Part shown: piece by piece, positions 33,790 through 42,194 of the stretch
Numbering within the stretch: the first letter of the stretch is position 1
How the letters are laid out: every line of letters begins with the position of its first letter
Assembly: GCA_943331105.2 (NCBI GenBank)
Contig: CALQKH020000002.1
Location: forward strand, 62,001-126,000
Direction: 5' to 3'
Length of the DNA stretch: 64,000 nucleotides
Origin: Akkermansia muciniphila
GTDB lineage: Bacteria; Pseudomonadota; Gammaproteobacteria; Burkholderiales; Burkholderiaceae_C
Position numbers and translations under genes: made by a program
Notes under the pieces: model-generated
What the model was told of the DNA's origin: nothing
Databases searched by the model: none
Seen by the model: the letters and a program-made list of their open reading frames with translations, nothing else

Positions 33790-35847
33790 ATGAGCGTTAT
33801 CAACACCAACATCAAGTCTTTGGTCTCTCAAAATGCGATGGCCAAAAATAGCCGCGATCTTTCGGTTGCCATGCAGCAGTTGTCCACTGGCAAGCGCATC
33901 AACAGCGCCAAAGACGACGCTGCTGGCTTGGCCATCTCGACCCGTATGGAAGCTCAGACACGTGGCCTGAACATGGCCATACGCAACGCCAACGACGGCA
34001 TCTCCCTGATGCAAACAGGTGAAGGCGCCATGAACGAAGTCACCGACATCTTGCAGCGCATGCGCGAATTGGCCATTCAATCGGTCAACGGCACCAACAA
34101 TGCTTCAGACCGCGCCGCACTGAACGACGAAGTTCAACAACTGAAGGCCGAAATCGAGCGCATCGCCACCACCACCGAGTTCAACAACCAAAAACTTTTG
34201 GACGGGTCTTTCAAGAACAAGACCCTGCAAATCGGTGACAAAGCCAACCAAAGCTTGAGTCTGGGGATCGATTCGATCCGCATCAAAGATCTGGGCATGG
34301 GGGGCACTGCTGGCCCAGCCAACACCATGGTGGGTGCACGCACAAACTTGGCTGCAGTCGATGCCGGCGACATCATGATCAATGACCAAGCCCTTGGCGC
34401 CATTACTCCTGGGGGTACTACGCTCGACGATTTGGAAGACGTGATCAACAACATCAACAACAGCGTAGACAACGTGACGGCCAGCGGCTTCAACGTGGTG
34501 GTGGCCAAGCAGACTGGCACCGGTGCCACCACGGATGGTCAGCTCCAACTGTCTGTGCGGGCGTTGGGTGCGAGTGCGACCACAACATACAGCATTTCCG
34601 CGTCAGCCAACATGAGCGAGTTAGTGTCCAACATCAACAAAGAAGCTGGCGCTACGGTTGAAGCCAGCATCAACACTGAAGGCAAGCTGGTTTTGAGCAA
34701 CAACACCGGTGCAACCATTACCGTGGTGGATACGTCAGGGACTGGATTTGAGGGTGGTTCAGGTTTTTCATCCACTTCAACTGACTTCAAAGGCTTCTTG
34801 AAACTGGAGTCTGATGATGGCAATCCTGTTCGCATCGACAAAGGCCCCCTGGGTACACTGGCCGACCTGGCTAGTTTGGGGTTTCGCCCAACGACTTCTG
34901 AGGTGGGTAAGGCATCTGACGCTTATACGGTCACAGGTTCTGGACTCGATGCCGCTGGTGTTGCCGCCCCATGGGGTGCTACCGATATCAAAATCAACGG
35001 AATTGCCATTCATGATGCCGATATCGTGACCAATACATTCCAAAGAAAATTGGACGCAATCAATAATTTCTCCAATGAAACGGGTGTTATTGCTTCTGCA
35101 TACATTGATCAAAGTCTCACCCTGACAGACACCCAAGTTGCATCGGCTGCAACTGGTGCAACTCTATCCTTCAACGGAACAACTGTCTTTACAAAAGGGG
35201 CCACTGGATCAGTCGCCGATGTCATCACAGCAATTAATGCTCAAACAACCAATACCGGCATCACAGCAGAAAGAACCACAAGCGGCGTGCGTTTGACAGG
35301 TTCAAACGTTCAAACCCTGACAATTGGAGGCACCGCAACTGGAGTAATGACTAGCTTTGTAGCAGGCACTTCTTTTGCTTCGATTCGTTTGGACTCCGTA
35401 TCGAATAGCCCGATTAGCATTGAATTGGGTGACGCCGCAACAGCAATTGGTGCGCATGGTTTCTTGGAATCCAATGTGGGCGCCGCCGACTTCATGGTCA
35501 ACGCAGCTAGCCTCGGGGTTGCCTCTGGCAGCAGTTTATCGGGCATGAATGTCAGCACCGATAAAGCTGCAACTGCTGCATTGACGACCATTGACAATGC
35601 CATTCAAACCGTGAGCGAGATTCGCAGCAAATTAGGTGCCATACAAAACCGTTTGAACAGCACGATGGACAACCTGGCCAACGTGGTGACCAACACGGAG
35701 GCGTCACGCAGCCGTATCCAAGATACCGACTACGCCAAGGCCAGCAGCGAATTGGCACGGACTCAAATCATTCAGCAAGCGGCTACAGCCATGCTGGCAC
35801 AGGCCAATCAAGACCCGCAAACTGTGATGCAACTCTTACAGAACTGA
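33790..35847 (+). CDS. fliC2: Flagellin, copy 2
   Basis: A 685-residue flagellin, paralogue of copy 1. The N-terminal helix differs (SVINTNIKSLVSQNAMAKNS), but from LSTGKRINSAKDDAAGLAIS onward the two are almost the same, even in the central domain (DIKINGIAIHDADIV, ITAERTTSGVRLTGSNVQTL). The C-terminus is RSKLGAIQNRLNSTMDNLAN ... SRIQDTDYAKASSELARTQI. The ATG at 33790 is taken as start because aagga lies 9 bases before it and it gives the standard MSVINTN; an in-frame ATG at 33784 is too near the RBS. It probably depends on sigma-54, not sigma-28. No clear terminator follows. Confidence 0.95.
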   Translation: MSVINTNIKSLVSQNAMAKNSRDLSVAMQQLSTGKRINSAKDDAAGLAISTRMEAQTRGLNMAIRNANDGISLMQTGEGAMNEVTDILQRMRELAIQSVNGTNNASDRAALNDEVQQLKAEIERIATTTEFNNQKLLDGSFKNKTLQIGDKANQSLSLGIDSIRIKDLGMGGTAGPANTMVGARTNLAAVDAGDIMINDQALGAITPGGTTLDDLEDVINNINNSVDNVTASGFNVVVAKQTGTGATTDGQLQLSVRALGASATTTYSISASANMSELVSNINKEAGATVEASINTEGKLVLSNNTGATITVVDTSGTGFEGGSGFSSTSTDFKGFLKLESDDGNPVRIDKGPLGTLADLASLGFRPTTSEVGKASDAYTVTGSGLDAAGVAAPWGATDIKINGIAIHDADIVTNTFQRKLDAINNFSNETGVIASAYIDQSLTLTDTQVASAATGATLSFNGTTVFTKGATGSVADVITAINAQTTNTGITAERTTSGVRLTGSNVQTLTIGGTATGVMTSFVAGTSFASIRLDSVSNSPISIELGDAATAIGAHGFLESNVGAADFMVNAASLGVASGSSLSGMNVSTDKAATAALTTIDNAIQTVSEIRSKLGAIQNRLNSTMDNLANVVTNTEASRSRIQDTDYAKASSELARTQIIQQAATAMLAQANQDPQTVMQLLQN

Positions 35848-36092
35848 TGCAGCAGACATGATGTTTTGAGCCTCGTTCTTTGCTGTGCTGGAGGGATTTT
35901 TCAGCGAATGGTTTTAAAACCAAGTGCCAGAAAGATAAGCCCCATATTTTTTGATCACAGAGGCATTGGCATCATGGCCCCCAAGTGCGCTGTTAAAGCA
36001 CTCAAGGCCAAGCCATGGAGGGCATTCTTGACACGCCACGCTTGTTCCAAGCGCCAGGTCGCTTGTGGCACTTTGGCGCCCTTGCTTTTCTC

Positions 36093-36293
36093 ATGACCAC
36101 TTTGACAGAACCCACCAAAGGCCCCAACTGCTGGCAATGTCAGCACTTTGCGGTCAGCCATGTGCCGTCCACGCCCTACGCTTGCCGGGCCATGGGTTTT
36201 CAGTCGCGGGTGCTGCCCGCACTGGAGGTGCTGCGAGCGGATGGTCAGTTTTGCAAACTTTTTTTGGCCAAAGCCACAACGATTTCGCGCTGA
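36093..36293 (+). CDS. Small four-cysteine protein, unknown function
   Basis: A 66-residue basic protein with four Cys at 13, 16, 31 and 54 (CWQCQHFAV ... YACRAMGFQSRVLPALEVLR ... FCKLF). The CxxC plus two further Cys suggest a metal site. The pattern reminds me of small conserved proteins near flagellar genes in betaproteobacteria, but I cannot name a family. It lacks a clear RBS, and its start is uncertain (the frame is open from 36015). It lies between flagellin 2 and the fleQ-like gene, just before AT-rich promoter DNA. Confidence 0.55.
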   Translation: MTTLTEPTKGPNCWQCQHFAVSHVPSTPYACRAMGFQSRVLPALEVLRADGQFCKLFLAKATTISR

Positions 36294-36416
36294 TCGATCT
36301 TCCCCAAACTTTGGGGCTGTCAAAGTTCTGACAGAGTTAATAGTTGAGATGAATTTAATATAAATACTAAGTAAACTTTTATTTTTAAATAAGTTATTTA
36401 GATATTCAATAAAAAC

Positions 36417-36433
36417 TGGCACGAGGGTTGCTT
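36417..36433 (+). promoter_or_regulatory. Sigma-54 promoter of the fleQ-like gene and fliE-J
   Basis: TGGCACGAGGGTTGCTT is a perfect match to TGGCACG-N4-TTGC[A/T]. It sits behind about 70 very AT-rich bases, as expected for an IHF or activator-bound region. The start is near 36443, 23 bases before the GTG. Confidence 0.85.
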
Positions 36434-36465
36434 AACAGTTTGTAACTGTACAAGAGGTCACCGCC

Positions 36466-37929
36466 GTGAAGTCACACCCTGTTTCCACCCCACTTGCTCT
36501 TTGGTTAGACCCAGAATCCAGCTTGAGTGCCGAGCACAGCCAAGCACTGCACGCCGCAGGCTGGGCAACTGCAGCAATTCACACCTTGGATGAATTGTTG
36601 GCCCACGCCGCCGATGCGGCCTTGGTGGTCTTGCACTTGACATCCGATGTCACACGACTGAAGGCCGTTCAGCAACTGCTGCAAGATGCTGGGCTCAACA
36701 CACCTTTGGTTTGCCGAGTCGACCGCCACGAGCTGGACTTGGCCGTTGAGGCATCGCAATCTGGCGCTCTGACCGTACTGGCTGCCGACGATGTGCGCAC
36801 AACTTCTTGGCTTCGGGTGCACACCCTGTTCAAACCCGCAGTCAGTCGCATCGCACCAACGCCAGTGCGTCAAGTGGTGTTTGTTGACCCATCAAGTCAG
36901 CACCTGTTGGCCTTGGCACGCAAAGTGGCTCAAGCCGATGTGACGGCTTTGCTGGTGGGGCCTACTGGCTCGGGCAAAGAAGTCTTGGCGCGGGTTTTAC
37001 ACGAGGCCTCCAACCGCGCCCTGGGGCCATTTGTCGCGCTCAACTGCGCGGCTATGCCCGAAAATTTGATTGAAGACATGTTGTTTGGCCACGAAAAAGG
37101 CGCCTTCACAGGAGCGCACCGTGAGCAAAAGGGATTGTTTGAACAAGCCCAAGGCGGAACTTTGTTCTTGGATGAAATCGGCGAAATGCCGATGCACCTG
37201 CAAAGCAAATTGTTGCGCGTGTTGCAAGAACGCCAATTGACGCGTCTGGGTGGCCAAAGCGTGATCCAGTTGAATGTGCGCATCGTGGCCGCCACCAACA
37301 AAGATTTGAAGCAGGCCATCACAGAGCGCGAGTTTCGCGAAGATTTGTATTACCGCATTGCCACCTTCCGCATGCGCTTGTTACCTCTTCGTGAGCGTCC
37401 AGGCGACATCATTCCGCTGGCCATGCAAATCTTGCTGCAACAAGCTGTCCAGCCTTGGCACATGCACCCCCAAGCCCAGCAAATGCTGCTGCAATACCCT
37501 TGGCCAGGCAATGTGCGTGAGCTCGAAAACGTGATACGCCGTGCGGTCGTCTTGTGCACAGACAACCACATCACACCCGCTCATTTGATGTTTGACGATT
37601 GGTTGACACACAGCCATCCGTCGCTGAAAGAACATGCGCCATCAGAACCCTTGGGCCTCGAAGTAAGTGCAGCTTCATTGGCGAAGACGGAAGAAACAAG
37701 CCACGCAAGTGCTGTTTCTGAGGTCGTCTATTCGGCAGTGACGCCGGAGCAGCCTACCGATTTGCAAAGTGCGGTACGCCTGAATGAACACCAAGTGATC
37801 ATGGCCACGCTGGCCAGCACGCCCAGCAAAACAGAGGCTGCCAAGCGCTTGGGCATCAGCCCCCGCACCCTGCGCTACAAGATGGCGCAACTGCGTGAAC
37901 ACGGCATGAACATGGCCGCAGCCTGCTGA
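36466..37929 (+). CDS. FleQ/FlrA-like sigma-54-dependent flagellar activator
   Basis: A 487-residue bacterial enhancer-binding protein. Residues 1-140 form a receiver-like domain in which the usual phospho-Asp strand reads LVVLHLTSD with no acceptor Asp, so phosphorylation is unlikely. The AAA+ domain follows: Walker A GPTGSGKE (about 165-172), sigma-54-contacting GAFTGA (about 212-217), Walker B TLFLDEIGEM, and arginine-finger region FREDLYYRIATFRMRLLPLR. A Fis-type HTH (EAAKRLGISPRTLRYKMAQL) ends the protein. The start is GTG with agagg upstream. It is followed by fliE after 11 bases and preceded by a perfect sigma-54 site, so it is likely to activate the flagellar sigma-54 promoters of this window, maybe its own too. 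Confidence 0.85.
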   Translation: MKSHPVSTPLALWLDPESSLSAEHSQALHAAGWATAAIHTLDELLAHAADAALVVLHLTSDVTRLKAVQQLLQDAGLNTPLVCRVDRHELDLAVEASQSGALTVLAADDVRTTSWLRVHTLFKPAVSRIAPTPVRQVVFVDPSSQHLLALARKVAQADVTALLVGPTGSGKEVLARVLHEASNRALGPFVALNCAAMPENLIEDMLFGHEKGAFTGAHREQKGLFEQAQGGTLFLDEIGEMPMHLQSKLLRVLQERQLTRLGGQSVIQLNVRIVAATNKDLKQAITEREFREDLYYRIATFRMRLLPLRERPGDIIPLAMQILLQQAVQPWHMHPQAQQMLLQYPWPGNVRELENVIRRAVVLCTDNHITPAHLMFDDWLTHSHPSLKEHAPSEPLGLEVSAASLAKTEETSHASAVSEVVYSAVTPEQPTDLQSAVRLNEHQVIMATLASTPSKTEAAKRLGISPRTLRYKMAQLREHGMNMAAAC

Positions 37930-37940
37930 AGGAACAACCG

Positions 37941-38285
37941 ATGATTGAAAAAGCCATCTCCCCCGCCAGCATCCAGTCGATGTTGCAAACCCTGCGCACC
38001 CACCAGGCGCAGGCCTCGTCGTTGCAGGGCGCTGAAGCCAAAAATCCGTCGAATGAGGTCGGCAAACCCGGTTTTGGGAGCTTCGTTTCGGGGGCGCTCA
38101 GCCAGGTCAACGAGGTGCAGGTGCAGTCGTCCAACATGCGGGCGGCCTACGACCGGGGCGAAGACATTGCCCTGACCGATGTGGTGCTGGGCATGCAAAA
38201 GTCGTCTTTGGCTTTTGAAGCCACTTTGCAGGTGCGCAACAAAGTGTTGAAAGCCTACGAAGACATTTTGAACATGCCGGTCTGA
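37941..38285 (+). CDS. fliE: MS-ring-rod junction protein FliE
   Basis: A 114-residue junction protein between the FliF ring and the rod. The conserved C-terminal half FVSGALSQVNEVQVQSSNMR ... DVVLGMQKSSLAFEATLQVR NK is complete. First structural gene after the activator; 21 bases before fliF. Confidence 0.94.
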   Translation: MIEKAISPASIQSMLQTLRTHQAQASSLQGAEAKNPSNEVGKPGFGSFVSGALSQVNEVQVQSSNMRAAYDRGEDIALTDVVLGMQKSSLAFEATLQVRNKVLKAYEDILNMPV

Positions 38286-38306
38286 CAGAAGTAAAGAGAA
38301 CACACC

Positions 38307-40163
38307 ATGGCTACAGCGACCGCATCGATGAACACCGGCATGATGACCATGCCCACCGGGTCTGAAATCGCCCCGGCCACGGCCAACAATGCTGGCAACA
38401 ACGCCAGCGGCAGCATGGCCTTGACCACAGCGCCGGGCGCAGACACCACCGCCAGTGCAAACACTGGCCTGAATGTTTGGCAGAACATTGGACTGTCAGA
38501 CACCTTCAGCAAAGTGATGAACCAACCCTCAGTGCGCAAAGTGTTGCCACTGATTTTGATGTTGGCCGTGTTGGTGGTGTTTTTGTTGGCTTATGCATGG
38601 ATGCAATCCACGCCCTACCGCCCTGTGATGCCCGGTTTGCAAGAAGCTGACCAACAAGCCGCCTTTGAATCGCTCAAAACGGCCGACTTCAAACCCAAAA
38701 TTGACCCTGCCACTGGCCAGCTGACGGTACCTAGCAACCGCTTTCACGAGGCGCGCATTTTGTTGGCCTCGCAGGGCTTGCCCAAAGCCGGCACCACGGG
38801 CATGGAGGGTTTGAAAGACCAGTCGTCCATGACGACGAGTCAGTTGATGGAGCAAGTCAAGATCAACACCGCTTTGGAGCAAGAGCTGGCCCGCAGCATC
38901 ATGCAAATTGGCACGGTACAAAGCGCACGCGTACACCTGGCCACGCCCAAGCAAAGCGTTTTTGTCCGCGACCGCACGCCGCCCAAAGCTTCGGTGGTGC
39001 TGGCGCCCTACCCGGGCCGAGCGGTGTCGGCCTCACAAGTTCAGGCGATTGTTCATTTGGTGTCGTCCAGCGTGCCTTACTTGGCACCTGACCATGTGAC
39101 CGTGGTGGACACGGTGGGCAAACTGATGACCGAGTCGGCCACCGAGCAAAAGCTGGGTTTGACTTCGGCGCAGGAGCAGCACAAACAGCACCTGGAAGAG
39201 GTTTACCGCAACCGGATCATGCAAATCCTGTCGCCCATGCTGGGTGAAGGCAATGTGCGCTCGCAAGTGAACCTGACACTGGATTTCACCCAAACCGAGA
39301 GCACCACCGAAGACTTTGACAACCGCGAAAAAGGGCCTCGCACCCGCTCTGAGGTATTGGCCGAAGACCGCTCGGCCAGCAAGTCGGCCGAGGGTATTCC
39401 TGGCGCTTTGTCCAATACACCGCCGCCCGACCCCACCACCACCAACAACACCCAAGCCGATGCGGCCAAAGGGCAAGCCGACTCAACGGGCAAGCTCAGC
39501 AGCCGCTCGACCCGAAATTTTGAAATCGACCGCACGGTGCGCCATGTGCGCAGTGCCAGCGGTGGGGTCATGAAGGTGAGCGTAGCGGTGCTGGTGAACG
39601 AGCGCCCCGTGGCCGAAAAATCGACCGACCCCAAGGCCCCCAAAAGCGTGCCGTTCACACCACAAGAGCTGGATCAAATGCAGCAAGTGGTGCGCGGCGT
39701 GGTGGGATTTGACCCAACGCGAGGCGACATCGTGAGCGTGGTGCCCGCCAAGTTTGAGGCCCCTGCCCCGCTGGAAACGATTCCTTGGTACCTGGAGGAC
39801 ATGGTCCAGTCCGGTATCACCAGTGCCTTGATCGCCATCAGTTTCATCGCGTTCATGATGATCGTGGTGCGCCCAGTCATGCGCAACCTCTACGACACGA
39901 AAGCTGAAGCTGAAGCCAGCGCAATAGCCGCCCTGGCAGATGGCGAATTGAGCGCGGACGACATGCGAATGATCCAGATCGGTGAAGGCGAAAGCCTGGA
40001 AGAAATCAAGGCCAAGCTGAAACCGAAGAAATCGAGCATCTCCATGGACATGCTGGACACCGCCAACACCTATGATGACAAAGTTGCCCTCATTCGCATG
40101 TTGGTGGCCGAGGATTCGGGCCGCGTGGCCAATGTGCTCAAGAGCATGGTCAAAGTCAATTGA
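38307..40163 (+). CDS. fliF: Flagellar MS-ring protein FliF
   Basis: A 618-residue inner-membrane ring protein, slightly longer than usual because of an extra 60-residue Ala/Thr/Gly-rich N-terminus. Membrane helix 1 is VLPLILMLAVLVVFLLAYAW (about 77-96). The YscJ-like ring domain follows (SLKTADFKPKIDPATGQLTV; LARSIMQIGTVQSARVHLAT). Helix 2 is SALIAISFIAFMMIVVRPVM near 510, and the C-terminal tail ends in DKVALIRMLVAEDSGRVANV, the FliG-binding part. Confidence 0.96.
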   Translation: MATATASMNTGMMTMPTGSEIAPATANNAGNNASGSMALTTAPGADTTASANTGLNVWQNIGLSDTFSKVMNQPSVRKVLPLILMLAVLVVFLLAYAWMQSTPYRPVMPGLQEADQQAAFESLKTADFKPKIDPATGQLTVPSNRFHEARILLASQGLPKAGTTGMEGLKDQSSMTTSQLMEQVKINTALEQELARSIMQIGTVQSARVHLATPKQSVFVRDRTPPKASVVLAPYPGRAVSASQVQAIVHLVSSSVPYLAPDHVTVVDTVGKLMTESATEQKLGLTSAQEQHKQHLEEVYRNRIMQILSPMLGEGNVRSQVNLTLDFTQTESTTEDFDNREKGPRTRSEVLAEDRSASKSAEGIPGALSNTPPPDPTTTNNTQADAAKGQADSTGKLSSRSTRNFEIDRTVRHVRSASGGVMKVSVAVLVNERPVAEKSTDPKAPKSVPFTPQELDQMQQVVRGVVGFDPTRGDIVSVVPAKFEAPAPLETIPWYLEDMVQSGITSALIAISFIAFMMIVVRPVMRNLYDTKAEAEASAIAALADGELSADDMRMIQIGEGESLEEIKAKLKPKKSSISMDMLDTANTYDDKVALIRMLVAEDSGRVANVLKSMVKVN

Positions 40164-40183
40164 ACAAGTCGAGGTAAGAAACC

Positions 40184-41275
40184 ATGGCCACCAAAAAACC
40201 CGACGACAAAGACGCCAAATCACCCGCAACAACTGCCGATACGCCTGAGATCTCGATGACCCAGGAGTTGACGCAGGAGTTGGCTGATCTGACCAGCACC
40301 CAGCGCGCAGCTGTTTTGATGCTTTTGCTGGGGGAACAGCAGGCTTCTGAAATCATCCGCTTCATGAACCCCAAAGAGGTACAGGCTCTGGGCGCCGCCA
40401 TGGTGTCGGTGTCTGATTTGTCTCAAGAAGCGGTCAACATCGTGCTGGACGAATTTGTCACCATGCTCAAAAAGCAAACCAGTCTGGGACTGGGCACGGG
40501 CGACTATGTTGAAAAAGTGCTGAAACGCGCTTTGGGCGACGACAAAGCGGCTTCGGTGCTCAGCCGCATCATGCCGGGGCAAGGCAGCAAGGGTTTGGAG
40601 ATTTTGAAATGGATGGACGCTCGCTCCATCGCTGAAATGATCCGCGGCGAACACCCGCAGGTCGTGGCCATCATTTTGTCGGTCCTGGAATACACCGTCG
40701 CGGCCGATGTGATGAATTTCTTGCCCAGCGAATCCAGGCCCGAGATCATGCAAAGGATTGCCAGCCTGGAGACGGTCCAGCCCTCGGCCATGGAAGAGCT
40801 CGAGCAAATCATGATGAAGCAATTTGCCACCAACTCGTCGTCCAAGTCCTCCAGCTTTGGGGGGGTCAAAGCGGCTGCAAAAATCATGAATTCGGTCAAA
40901 GTGGAATTGGAGTCGTCCATCATGGCTGGCTTGTCCCAACTGGATGCAGACCTGATGCAAAAAATTCAGGACAACATGTTCACCTTTGAAAACTTGGTCG
41001 GCGTGGACAACAAAGGCATTCAGGCCATCATGCGCACGGCCGAGCCCGATCTGCTGATGGTGGCCCTCAAGGGTGCACCCGATTTCGTCAAGGACAAATT
41101 TCTGGGCAACATGTCAGCCCGCGCAAGGGTCATGTTTGTGGACGACATGGAATCCAAAGGTCCGCTGCGCATCACCGAAGTGGAAGAAGCGCAAAAGAAA
41201 ATCATGCGCTTGGCCCGCAAGCTGTCCGATGCCGGCGAACTGGTTTTAGCGGGCGGTGGCGATGGCTTTGTCTAA
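40184..41275 (+). CDS. fliG: Flagellar motor switch protein FliG
   Basis: A 363-residue rotor protein that carries torque residues. The EHPQ motif (GEHPQVVAIILSVL, near 155) and the C-terminal charged helix (VKDKFLGNMSARARVMFVDD M) with Arg and Asp/Glu positions facing the stator are visible. It has a 20-residue polar N-terminal extension. The stop overlaps the start of fliH. Confidence 0.96.
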   Translation: MATKKPDDKDAKSPATTADTPEISMTQELTQELADLTSTQRAAVLMLLLGEQQASEIIRFMNPKEVQALGAAMVSVSDLSQEAVNIVLDEFVTMLKKQTSLGLGTGDYVEKVLKRALGDDKAASVLSRIMPGQGSKGLEILKWMDARSIAEMIRGEHPQVVAIILSVLEYTVAADVMNFLPSESRPEIMQRIASLETVQPSAMEELEQIMMKQFATNSSSKSSSFGGVKAAAKIMNSVKVELESSIMAGLSQLDADLMQKIQDNMFTFENLVGVDNKGIQAIMRTAEPDLLMVALKGAPDFVKDKFLGNMSARARVMFVDDMESKGPLRITEVEEAQKKIMRLARKLSDAGELVLAGGGDGFV

Positions 41276-42194
41276 GATGGGCACTTACGACAGTGTTTGG
41301 AATTCGGACGCATTGCTGAGCAAAGCCACGGTGGTGCACACCTTTGCACGGACCGAATGGGATGCGGTTCAATCGCGATCCTTCGGGTCTTGGCCAATTC
41401 CTGTCCAAACCGCTTTGCCATCCAAACCGGATGGGCCATCGGCCTTAGAGGATGAGGGCAACCTGGCACCTGACTTGATCGATACCAGCGCCTTGGCACT
41501 GGCTGCGGAGCCGTCAGACACCGATGAAGCATCAACCCAAACCACAGTCTCGGAAAAAGCCTTGGAGCAGCTGCGCGACGAGGCCTTTCAGGCTGGTGTG
41601 GCCGAAGGCCGTGCCCAACTGCTGGCAGAAACCCACACCGAGCGCTCGGAAGAGCGAGAGTTGATCCAGCGTTTGGGATTAGAGCTGCGCAGCATCAGCC
41701 AGGATCCGCAACGCTTTTTTGAACCCCTTAAGCGCTTGTCATTGCATTTGGCCGAGCAGTTGGTGAGGGCAGAGCTGAAAATTTCTGGCCAAGCCATCCA
41801 TGGCTTGGTTCAGTCTTGCATCCAGCAACTTGACCACCCCACACCACCGGTTCATGTCAGCCTGAACCCGGAGGATCTCAAGCGCCTGCAAGCCATGGGG
41901 GAAGCAGTCACTGCCCATATGCAATTGGAGCCCGATGTCCACTTGCGGCCGGGCAGCGTGCGCGTGCGCGTGCAAGACAGTGTGGTGCAAGACTTGATTG
42001 AAAACAGGCTAGAACCATTGGCACGGCGTTTGTTGCCCGAGCCAGAAGCTTGGATGCAGAACTCCAGCTTGGTGCAAGACCGTGCTGAGGCTTTGCCCGA
42101 GTCCACACCCAAAAGGGATTGGAATAGACAAGTGATTGACGTGCAAGACACCGACGTGAAACCGTCAACTCCAAACGATGGCGAACCCGAATGA
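41262..42194 (+). CDS. fliH: Flagellar assembly protein FliH
   Basis: A 310-residue negative regulator and stator-like partner of the export ATPase. The central coiled coil LEQLRDEAFQAGVAEGRAQL shows the GxxxG-type FliH repeat area, and the C-terminal FliH domain (LSLHLAEQLVRAELKISGQA; VHVSLNPEDLKRLQAMGEAV) is typical of the FliH/HrpE family. The start is uncertain: GTG 41256, ATG 41262 or ATG 41277 are all without a clear RBS; translation may be coupled to fliG. It overlaps fliI by 4 bases. Confidence 0.88.
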   Translation: MALSKMGTYDSVWNSDALLSKATVVHTFARTEWDAVQSRSFGSWPIPVQTALPSKPDGPSALEDEGNLAPDLIDTSALALAAEPSDTDEASTQTTVSEKALEQLRDEAFQAGVAEGRAQLLAETHTERSEERELIQRLGLELRSISQDPQRFFEPLKRLSLHLAEQLVRAELKISGQAIHGLVQSCIQQLDHPTPPVHVSLNPEDLKRLQAMGEAVTAHMQLEPDVHLRPGSVRVRVQDSVVQDLIENRLEPLARRLLPEPEAWMQNSSLVQDRAEALPESTPKRDWNRQVIDVQDTDVKPSTPNDGEPE

